Shown here piece after piece: positions 58,173 to 64,000 of a DNA stretch of 64,000 nucleotides. The DNA lies in the NCBI GenBank assembly GCA_016282015.1, contig JAEEJS010000055.1, positions 99,619 through 163,618 on the forward strand, given 5' to 3'. Source of the stretch: Bacteroidales bacterium (GTDB lineage Bacteria > Bacteroidota > Bacteroidia > Bacteroidales > F082). The translations under genes and the position numbers were made by a program. The notes beneath the pieces were generated by a model. It saw only the letters and a program-made list of their open reading frames with translations. It searched no databases and was not told the origin of the DNA. Each line of letters opens with the position of its first letter. Within the stretch, counting starts at the first letter, position 1.

Positions 58173-60134
58173 TTATCGATTCGTAAGCATCCTGAACAAG
58201 ATATTAAAATCTTTCAGAACGGTATAATCACGGGCATACATTACATTGAGCTGTCCGCGTGCCTCGTCATCCATCTCATCATCAACTATGGAAGCAGGGT
58301 TGTAAATACCCTTCTTAATCTTCGGAAGTCGTTGTCCTTCAGAGGATTCAGTAGGACAATAGCCCACCCAGGAATAGCGTCCGGACAGCACTCTGAAGCA
58401 GTTACCCAAGAACTGCCATGGCTTTTTCACGAACCAAGCCAGGAATATCCAGAAAACTATGCCTGAGAGTGACACTGAGAAGTCAAAAAGGCGTTTCTTT
58501 CTTCTGTTTTGTACTGTGCTAATCGTACGAATATCAACGGTATATAGGTCACCGCGAGTGTTTATGGAGTTGCTTCCGATTATCGACAAAGTGTCGACAG
58601 GGGCAATCTTGTAATCTAGGTCGCTGGCATGCCATTCCACCATCTTGTCGATGATTTCCTGATGAGTGATATCCTTCGAGCAGAATATGATCTCGGTTAT
58701 CTTGTAGATTCCGATGATGTCGGGCACCTGAGTGATGTTGCCCAAGTAATTTTCCGGCACCTCACGGCTGCCGTTCGGAGTTACCAAACCTATGAAATCG
58801 GGCTTGATGGAAGTGCTCTTCAACAGCTGCTCAACACGCCTTGTCTCATCCTCGTTTCCTATGACAATAAAGCGTTTTTTGGCATTTCTACCATATTGGA
58901 AATCAGAAAGTTTAAGCAGATAACCTAAAGTTCTACTTAAAGTCATCTGAAGAGCCATCCAAATGGTTCCCAACAGTATCAAAGCTCTTGAAAAACGCAG
59001 GCTGGTCGGCAGCAGAGCATACAGCACCAGAATAGCTACACTGCCCATAAGCACACCTCCCACCGATGGCGCCACACGATAGGGCTTATCGTAGCCGCCG
59101 GTGAAATAAGCCGTCGTAAGCCAGATCAGAATGTATACCGGCAATATGATCGTAAACAAAGGTGTTACCGGATAGGATCCGACCTCGTTGTAAATCATGT
59201 AATGTCCCCAGTAATAGCTGATGGCCGACAGCCCGGCATAGCCCAGCACCACATCGGTGAGCAGCATGTATACCTTGCTGAAGAATTGTGACAGCAAAGC
59301 CAGGAATGCCCTGAAATATATGGCCATGTTGATAAAGAACGAGAACCACCAGGCGCGTTTTTTGGCAAAATGTTTCTTTGCGAATATCTCCATCGCCTTG
59401 TAGAACACAAGCACGTAGTTGACTGTGGTCTTCTTGGTGCTTTCGCCCTTGTAATGTATGATGCGGGTCTCAGGGAAATAGTAGTTTTTATAGCCAGCCA
59501 GAGTGATGCGGTATGAGAGGTCTATGTCTTCTCCATACATGAAGAAGGTCTCGTCCAAAAGCCCGCATTTGTCGAGGGTTTCACGACGCATAAGCATATA
59601 GGCTCCAGCCAGAATGTCTACCGGATTGGTCTCATCCTCAGGCAGATAGCCCAGATGATACTTCGAAAAACGTTTGGAGTGCGGGAACAGTTTCGAGAAC
59701 CCGAAAATCTTGTAGAAGGCCGTCATAGGTGTGGGCAGTCCGCGCTTCGACTCAGGCAGGAACTGTCCCTTGCCGTCCACCATCTTCACTCCGAGGCCGC
59801 CTGCATCTGGATGCGAGTCCATGAAAGCTATGCATTTGCTGAAAGTGTCGTCTTCCACCACGGTATCGGGGTTCAAAAGCAACACATACTCCCCTGTCGA
59901 AATCCTAATCGCCTGATTATTAGCCTTTGCGAAGCCCACATTGTCCTTGTTGGCTATAACCTTCACCTCCGGGAACTTAGCCGCCAGCATCTTCAGCGAA
60001 CCGTCGACCGAATTGTTGTCAACCACATACACTTCACCCTCAATGCCTTGCATGGCGCGTCGCACCGAATACAGGCACTGTTCAAGGAAATGCTCTACGT
60101 TGTAATTTACTATGACTACTGAGAGTTTCATCAT
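58173..60134 (-). CDS. GT2 glycosyltransferase fused to a degenerate sugar-phosphotransferase-like region
   Basis: The 653-residue protein starts with a GT-A domain of family 2 (SVVIVNYNVEHFLEQCLYSV, VVDNNSVDGS, LLNPDTV, MYGEDIDLSYRI; residues 1-240), which resembles rhamnosyltransferases. Several transmembrane helices follow. A cytoplasmic Rossmann-like segment (KKRFIVIGNEDETRRVEQLL) and a final RRKKRLFDFSVSLSGIVFWIFLAWF resemble a WcaJ-type phosphoglycosyltransferase, but its catalytic KFRSM part is not there. It would add sugar to a lipid-linked glycan at the inner membrane. The start could be either of two adjacent ATGs. Confidence 0.85.
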   Translation of the reverse strand: MMKLSVVIVNYNVEHFLEQCLYSVRRAMQGIEGEVYVVDNNSVDGSLKMLAAKFPEVKVIANKDNVGFAKANNQAIRISTGEYVLLLNPDTVVEDDTFSKCIAFMDSHPDAGGLGVKMVDGKGQFLPESKRGLPTPMTAFYKIFGFSKLFPHSKRFSKYHLGYLPEDETNPVDILAGAYMLMRRETLDKCGLLDETFFMYGEDIDLSYRITLAGYKNYYFPETRIIHYKGESTKKTTVNYVLVFYKAMEIFAKKHFAKKRAWWFSFFINMAIYFRAFLALLSQFFSKVYMLLTDVVLGYAGLSAISYYWGHYMIYNEVGSYPVTPLFTIILPVYILIWLTTAYFTGGYDKPYRVAPSVGGVLMGSVAILVLYALLPTSLRFSRALILLGTIWMALQMTLSRTLGYLLKLSDFQYGRNAKKRFIVIGNEDETRRVEQLLKSTSIKPDFIGLVTPNGSREVPENYLGNITQVPDIIGIYKITEIIFCSKDITHQEIIDKMVEWHASDLDYKIAPVDTLSIIGSNSINTRGDLYTVDIRTISTVQNRRKKRLFDFSVSLSGIVFWIFLAWFVKKPWQFLGNCFRVLSGRYSWVGYCPTESSEGQRLPKIKKGIYNPASIVDDEMDDEARGQLNVMYARDYTVLKDFNILFRMLTNR

Positions 60135-60147
60135 GAAGATTGAACGG

Positions 60148-60155
60148 CAAAGATA
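60148..60155 (-). promoter_or_regulatory. -7 box of the GT2 gene
   Basis: The minus strand reads TATCTTTG, 14 bases before the GT2 start. It is divergent from the plus-strand box at 60203. Confidence 0.6.
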
Positions 60156-60202
60156 CGCAAAATATTATTGCGACGATTTTTTATTTGATAAAATAATTTC
60201 GT

Positions 60203-60210
60203 TATCTTTG
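60203..60210 (+). promoter_or_regulatory. -7 box of the formyltransferase-propeller gene
   Basis: TATCTTTG lies 14 bases before the ATG at 60224. A TTTG at 60184-60187 lies 15 bases upstream. Confidence 0.65.
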
Positions 60211-60223
60211 CGCTTTATTAGAC

Positions 60224-61906
60224 ATGCAAGAATTGAACAGAACAATAAGGTTTGGAATAATGGTCGATGGCATGACTGTCGAAAAATGGCAGCATGACAC
60301 CGTCAAACTGTTGACCGACAACGGTTTCGAGCTGGCGCTCATAATCCGCAACGGCGACGAGCCCAAGCCTTATAAGTCGTTAAGCGACAAGCTGTTACAT
60401 TATCCATACAGCCGCTTTCTGTTCAGAGTTTGGCATCGTTATTGGTTTAAACCGGAGGCGAAACAGACAGTTCCATTACCAACGCAGATTTCTCCGCTAC
60501 ACTCCGCTCCGGTCGAAATGACAATTGCACCAATTCACAAAGGCATTTCCACGTATTTCCCCGACGAGGATATTGAGAAAATCCGCTCATTCGGCCTCGA
60601 CTTCATACTTCGCTTCGGCTTTGACATAATCCGCGGAGATGTTTTGACGAGCGCCAAGTACGGAATATGGTCGTTCCACCATGATGACGAGAGGGTGGTT
60701 CGTGGCGGTCCTCCTGGATTTTGGGAGTTCATGCGCGACATACCAGGCAACGGCGTAATCTTGCAGCAGCTGACAGATGAGCTGGACAAAGGACTGATAC
60801 TCAAACGGATACAATTCGACACTGTTTCGTATTCATACAAATATCATCTGAACAGATTATTGGTAGAATCTGAGTTTTTACCGCTTCAGGTGGCTAAAGA
60901 CCTGATAGTCAACGGTAAATTGGAGCCCCAACTGTCGCAGTCGCAGGCTGCCATACAGCATCCGCCACGCAACTTACAGATGCTCAAATACTTTTGGCTC
61001 TGTTTCTGGCGCAAGATGAAGTTCCATTTCAGATACTTTTTCCGTCAGGAAGACTGGAATGTGGGTTACTGTAAGAAACCGGCCGCCGACTTCATCAATT
61101 GCGACAACAAAGACTCACTTGAAATAAAATGGCTTAAACCCTCAAAATCGGATTATTTCGCCGATCCTTTTGTGATTTCAAACGACAAGGACACTTATCT
61201 GTTTTTCGAGTGGTTTTCCAATAAAAACGGCAAGGCAGATTTGGCAGTGGCCAAAAAATCGGAAAATTTTGAGATTTATCATAAGATTACCGATTTTCAG
61301 GAGCACCGCTCCTACCCTTTTGTATTTGATTATCAAGGGGAAATATATTGTATTCCGGAGGCAAACCGCACAAACAAGGTGACTTTGTTCAGGTTTATTG
61401 ACGACAAAGAGAGCAAGTGCGGCATGCATCTGCAATTTGATTGCGACCTATTGCAGGGCTGTTTTGTCGACTCAACCTTACACCGGCATTCCGACGGCAA
61501 ATGGTATCTGTTCACCACCCCCCAGTCCAAGCCCCATACCCACCTGATGGTGTTTGTGGCCGACGATTTGCGCGGTCCTTACAAACCACACTTCAACAAC
61601 TACGTAAAAGTTGACTGCGGCAACTCCAGGCCGGCCGGGAAGGTACTTAAAATCGACAACGAACTCGTGCGGCCGGCCCAAAACAGCACCCGCCACTATG
61701 GTGAAAGCATTACTTTAAATAAGATTATTCAATTAAATGAATATCAATATATTGAAGAATCAATAAAAGAGATAAAACCCGACCCGAAATGGACGTACAA
61801 CCAAGGCATACACACCCTCAACAGCGATGGCTGCATGACAGTGTTTGACGCCAAAAAATTCACGTTCACCTGGCAAGGATTTTTACAACAGGTAAGACAG
61901 AAATGA
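60224..61906 (+). CDS. Formyltransferase-like domain fused to a beta-propeller (GIPC-transferase-like)
   Basis: The 560-residue protein has no signal peptide. About residues 1-240 form a formyltransferase-like fold with SAKYGIWSFHHDDERVVRGGPPGFWEFM and DELDKGLILKRIQFD. The usual N-x-H of formyltransferases is S-x-H here, so activity is uncertain. Residues 290-555 have the five-bladed propeller pattern of the glucosamine inositolphosphorylceramide transferase N-terminal family (SDYFADPFVISNDKDTYLFFEW, HRSYPFVFDYQGEIYCIPEANR, LLQGCFVDSTLHRHSDGKWYLFTT). Residues 89-100 are encoded by a copy of an intergenic repeat. It overlaps the flippase start by ATGA. Confidence 0.75.
   Translation: MQELNRTIRFGIMVDGMTVEKWQHDTVKLLTDNGFELALIIRNGDEPKPYKSLSDKLLHYPYSRFLFRVWHRYWFKPEAKQTVPLPTQISPLHSAPVEMTIAPIHKGISTYFPDEDIEKIRSFGLDFILRFGFDIIRGDVLTSAKYGIWSFHHDDERVVRGGPPGFWEFMRDIPGNGVILQQLTDELDKGLILKRIQFDTVSYSYKYHLNRLLVESEFLPLQVAKDLIVNGKLEPQLSQSQAAIQHPPRNLQMLKYFWLCFWRKMKFHFRYFFRQEDWNVGYCKKPAADFINCDNKDSLEIKWLKPSKSDYFADPFVISNDKDTYLFFEWFSNKNGKADLAVAKKSENFEIYHKITDFQEHRSYPFVFDYQGEIYCIPEANRTNKVTLFRFIDDKESKCGMHLQFDCDLLQGCFVDSTLHRHSDGKWYLFTTPQSKPHTHLMVFVADDLRGPYKPHFNNYVKVDCGNSRPAGKVLKIDNELVRPAQNSTRHYGESITLNKIIQLNEYQYIEESIKEIKPDPKWTYNQGIHTLNSDGCMTVFDAKKFTFTWQGFLQQVRQK
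60491..60522. repeat. Intergenic-type repeat inside the formyltransferase-propeller gene
   Basis: TCTCCGCTAC (60491-60500) and CGGTCGAAATGAC (60510-60522) repeat the blocks of 22026-22060 in the same order with a gap shorter by three bases. They encode SPLHSAPVEMT in frame. Confidence 0.75.
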
Positions 61907-63225
61907 TAAAAAAGATATTCGGCACATTCGGCACTCGCGTCCTCAACGCTGTATGCAACTTCATCACGTTGTGGTTCGGCACCCATTATCTGGGCGCGGA
62001 GGCCTGGGGCGTGGGCGGCATAGTGATACTCGACGTATCATTACTGCTCATAGGTGTCGAATTCTTGGCCGGAAGCGGACTCATCTACTTCACCCCCAGG
62101 AAGTCGTACCGCACCCTGTTTAAGATTTCGTACATCTGGAGCGCCATCATAGTGGCGATATATGCGCTGCTGTTCTATCTCTGCTCGTTCATACCGTCAG
62201 GTTTTGCTCAACATTTCACCAAGTTTTTCGGCGAAGGCGCCGAATTCATACCCCAAGGCTATCACACCCTGGTGCTGCTGCTGGTTTTCATCTACAGTCT
62301 GCACAACTTCAACCTCGCCACCCTGCTTGGCAAAGAGCGTGTCGGCACAAATAACATATTGTTTATCATACAGTTCATGACACAAATGTGTTCCATGCTG
62401 TTCTACATCTTCGTACTCGACATACGCAACGCCAACGCTTTCGTCTATTCGTTCCTCACCGGTTACACTGTCGGTTATCTCTGCGGTTTGACCCAGATTT
62501 GGCCTTACCTGAAGGAAAAAGGTAACGATTCCATGCGCGAGACAATCAAGGAAATGTTCAAATTCGGCACCATCATACAGCTTTCAACCCTGGTTTCCAT
62601 GCTCAACCGTCGTCTAAGCTTCTTGATTATCAAAGGATTCTGGGGTGATGCAAAGGTCGGTGTTTACAATGCCGCCACTCAGGTGTCAGAAGCCCCGAAG
62701 ATGATCGGACAGAGCATTGCCATGGTGCAGTTTTCGAAAATCAGCAACCTGACCGATAACGAGTTGGCTGCAAAAATCACCACACAACTCCTGAAAACAG
62801 CCGTGGTTTTGACCGCCCTCTGCCTATTGGTGGTATGCATCATACCCACCAGCGTCTATTCCTGGCTCTTTACAGCCGATTTCGCCAAGATGCGCATTGT
62901 GATGATAGCTCTGGCACCCGGAGTCGTCTTTATGGCCGCAAACATGGTCTTTTGCCATTATTTCTCGGGTGTCAACATACCCAAGCACAACCTTTACGGC
63001 GCATTGGTCGGTCTGGCGGTCACTGTCCCCTCGCTTTACCTCTTGATTCCACCGTTAGGAATGGTCGGCGCCGGTATCTCCGCCTCCATAACCCATTTCG
63101 CCACAATACTTTACCAGTGGATAGTCTTCAAGAGAATCAACAATATTTCCGCGAAGGAGTTGTTGGTTACGAAAGAAGATCTAAAGATGTTATTAGGGGA
63201 GATTAAAGTAATTTTCAATAAATAA
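61903..63225 (+). CDS. Wzx-like polysaccharide flippase
   Basis: The 440-residue inner-membrane protein has twelve or more hydrophobic helices and belongs to the MATE/MOP polysaccharide-transporter group (FGTRVLNAVCNFITLWFGTHYLGAEAWG, FKFGTIIQLSTLVSMLNRRLSFLIIKGFWGDAKVGVYNAATQVSEAPKMIG). It likely moves a lipid-linked oligosaccharide to the periplasm. The start overlaps the upstream gene by four bases. With the divergent GT2 gene it forms a small surface-glycan cluster. Confidence 0.9.
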   Translation: MIKKIFGTFGTRVLNAVCNFITLWFGTHYLGAEAWGVGGIVILDVSLLLIGVEFLAGSGLIYFTPRKSYRTLFKISYIWSAIIVAIYALLFYLCSFIPSGFAQHFTKFFGEGAEFIPQGYHTLVLLLVFIYSLHNFNLATLLGKERVGTNNILFIIQFMTQMCSMLFYIFVLDIRNANAFVYSFLTGYTVGYLCGLTQIWPYLKEKGNDSMRETIKEMFKFGTIIQLSTLVSMLNRRLSFLIIKGFWGDAKVGVYNAATQVSEAPKMIGQSIAMVQFSKISNLTDNELAAKITTQLLKTAVVLTALCLLVVCIIPTSVYSWLFTADFAKMRIVMIALAPGVVFMAANMVFCHYFSGVNIPKHNLYGALVGLAVTVPSLYLLIPPLGMVGAGISASITHFATILYQWIVFKRINNISAKELLVTKEDLKMLLGEIKVIFNK

Positions 63226-63277
63226 TTGATTGAGATTTTTGGTATTCTTCTCAAATTACTCTCAGTACCCCATTTCT

Positions 63278-63353
63278 GCTAATGGCTAATGGCTAATGGC
63301 TAATGGCTAACAGCTAACGGCTAATGGCTAACAGCCAACAGCTAACAGCTAGA
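63278..63353. repeat. GCTAATG/GCTAACA repeat array after the flippase
   Basis: Around ten units of GCTAATG, GCTAACG or GCTAACA, the longest array in the window. The rest of the gap 63226-63435 contains only TAAGGTCTAAAGCC-type low-complexity sequence and AT-rich DNA. I see no gene or terminator there. Confidence 0.85.
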
Positions 63354-63435
63354 CTAAGGTCTAAAGCCTAAAGCCCCCCACTTTTATTTATTATGTAATT
63401 ATTAAAAAATAATTTGGAAATAACAAAAAAATCCG

Positions 63436-63443
63436 TATTTTTG
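63436..63443 (+). promoter_or_regulatory. -7 box of the upstream promoter of the sensor unit
   Basis: TATTTTTG with TTTG at 63413-63416, 19 bases upstream: the best complete -33/-7 promoter in the window. A transcript from here would include the candidate leader ORFs. Confidence 0.75.
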
Positions 63444-63478
63444 TGCTTACTTAATTAATTATCAACGAAAGTAAAATT

Positions 63479-63538
63479 ATGATGAATTGCAAAAAATTAG
63501 TATCTTTGCATTGTATGAAAATGAGGGGATATTTATGA
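63479..63538 (+). CDS. Candidate leader ORF 1 (19 codons)
   Basis: ATG at 63479 gives MMNCKKLVSLHCMKMRGYL and a TGA at 63536-63538. Its last codons overlap the ATG of leader ORF 2 (ATGA at 63535-63538). It contains the downstream -7 box (63501-63508), so a transcript from that box would only carry the last seven codons, from the ATG at 63515. Function is unknown and it may be a chance ORF. Confidence 0.35.
   Translation: MMNCKKLVSLHCMKMRGYL
63501..63508 (+). promoter_or_regulatory. Second -7 box of the sensor unit
   Basis: TATCTTTG lies 65 bases downstream of the first -7 box and 27 bases before leader ORF 2. No good -33 element is present. Confidence 0.5.
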
Positions 63539-63582
63539 AGACTATTTTTACTTTATCGTCAAAGATTGATAAGAAAACATGA
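63535..63582 (+). CDS. Candidate leader ORF 2 (15 codons)
   Basis: MKTIFTLSSKIDKKT with an unusually good Shine-Dalgarno for this genome, GAGGGGA, at 63523-63529. Its TGA (63580-63582) overlaps the ATG of the sensor gene by ATGA. No homology is visible. The RBS and the coupling support translation. Confidence 0.45.
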   Translation: MKTIFTLSSKIDKKT

Positions 63583-64000
63583 TAGAAGCGGAGATATTGT
63601 TTTTTATGTGCTATGGGGCCATGACGTTCTGGGCGCTCTTGAGCTGTCTCTACTTGCTGTTGAGGCGCAACAAGGTCTTTGCCACGGATATTACATCGTC
63701 CCTGCGGTTGCGCCGCTGGATGGCCGCGACCTGCGCTTCGGTGGCCGTGAGTCATGTATGGTGGATGCTGTTATATTATGGTCAGGCAGACGGTAGCGAC
63801 CCTGCCGGTCGTATTCTCCTCTGCAGGGTTCTCGATGCCCTATTTAACTGGTCTGTCACCTTCTACACGATGCTGGTCATGCTGCAGGACCGCCGCCGCC
63901 CGCTATGGTACGCCGTCGTGTTTGTCGCACTCGGCCTGGCAATGCTACTGTCGGAATATCTCCTTGGCCCCCAGGCGTCGTGGCTCAGCATCCTGTTGTC
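63579..64000 (+). CDS. Membrane sensor/regulator N-terminal part (cut by window edge)
   Basis: The frame from ATG 63579 is open to the end of the window (about 140 residues: MIEAEILFFMCYGAMTFWAL, then LRLRRWMAATCASVAVSHVWWMLLYYG and MLVMLQDRRRPLWYAVVFVALGLAMLLSEYLLG). A TAA is in frame directly upstream, so this is the start. It has at least four hydrophobic helices. This layout resembles the membrane part of Bacteroidales AraC-type regulators or histidine kinases, but the output domain is beyond the window. GC is higher than in the neighbours. Confidence 0.65.
   Translation, partial: MIEAEILFFMCYGAMTFWALLSCLYLLLRRNKVFATDITSSLRLRRWMAATCASVAVSHVWWMLLYYGQADGSDPAGRILLCRVLDALFNWSVTFYTMLVMLQDRRRPLWYAVVFVALGLAMLLSEYLLGPQASWLSILL

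Noticed and set aside
14149..63534. tRNA, rRNA, riboswitch or CRISPR array in intergenic regions
   Set aside because: All gaps were read. None showed a tRNA cloverleaf with CCA end, rRNA sequence, regularly spaced repeats or a recognisable riboswitch core.

Overview
The window is a 64-kb chromosomal segment of a member of the Bacteroidota, most likely order Bacteroidales. Three things point there. First, starts repeatedly follow a TAnnTTTG box, the -7 element of the Bacteroidetes primary sigma factor, while Shine-Dalgarno sequences are rare. Second, there are type IX secretion (T9SS) parts: a PorQ-like protein and three cargo proteins with C-terminal sorting domains. Third, the lineage-typical gene set includes GH109, the FHS sugar permease, YbbR/YajC/CoaE order, DUF4160/DUF2442 and an enlarged NusB. 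No rRNA, tRNA, CRISPR array or intact transposon was seen.

Layout. 1-2.0 kb: sbcD-sbcC nuclease operon on the minus strand (sbcC cut by the window edge). 2.0-4.4 kb: GH20 hexosaminidase lipoprotein. 4.4-10.0 kb: minus-strand operon DUF456, C69 dipeptidase, rarA, menG, menA, free-Met-sulfoxide reductase. 10.0-12.9 kb: outer-membrane barrel plus helix-hairpin-helix membrane protein. 12.9-14.1 kb: trxA-DUF58. 14.2-14.4 kb: a duplicated 75-bp stem-loop. 14.4-19.0 kb: DNA polymerase III alpha fused to a proofreading exonuclease. 19.3 kb: rpsP. 20.0-23.3 kb: an accessory islet (DUF4160/DUF2442 pair, DnaQ-like exonuclease, broken RhuM gene, Fic gene with palindromes on both sides). 23.3-25.4 kb: ClpB lacking its N-domain. 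25.6-29.2 kb: T9SS cargo, then DUF1573-yajC-ybbR-coaE. 29.2-30.6 kb: GH29 fucosidase. 30.6-39.4 kb: a probable single plus-strand unit (Sel1 protein, T9SS adhesin-like protein, galK, sugar nucleotidyltransferase, galM, FHS permease). 39.4-42.5 kb: PepSY-like protein, N-acetylhexosamine kinase-like gene and GH109 alpha-N-acetylgalactosaminidase. 42.5-47.7 kb: rubrerythrin, a 1381-aa dikinase-like protein without a TIM barrel, a C-GCAxxG-C-C protein. 47.7-52 kb: O6-methylguanine methyltransferase, an exported Rhs-like protein, a T9SS-exported esterase and a MORN protein. 52-58 kb: gapA, lpxD-efp, dciA-like/recF/porQ, nusB. 58-63.2 kb: glycan genes (GT2 fusion, formyltransferase-propeller fusion, Wzx-like flippase). 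63.5 kb to the end: start of a membrane sensor/regulator gene preceded by two tiny coupled ORFs.

Together the glycosidases GH20, GH29 and GH109 with galactose/GalNAc kinases, a nucleotidyltransferase, a mutarotase and an FHS permease suggest use of host mucin-type or milk-type glycans (GlcNAc/GalNAc, fucose, galactose). Rubrerythrin, menaquinone synthesis and the free-Met-sulfoxide reductase fit an anaerobe that meets occasional oxygen.

The strongest leads for something undescribed are the duplicated 75-bp stem-loop with a compensatory change (14.2-14.4 kb), the 7-bp GCTAATG repeat family that touches stop codons, the intergenic repeat found in frame inside a coding gene (60.5 kb), the acceptor-less dikinase, and the nested leader ORFs at 63.5 kb. 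All are read directly from the sequence, but their functions are inferred. No database search was possible.
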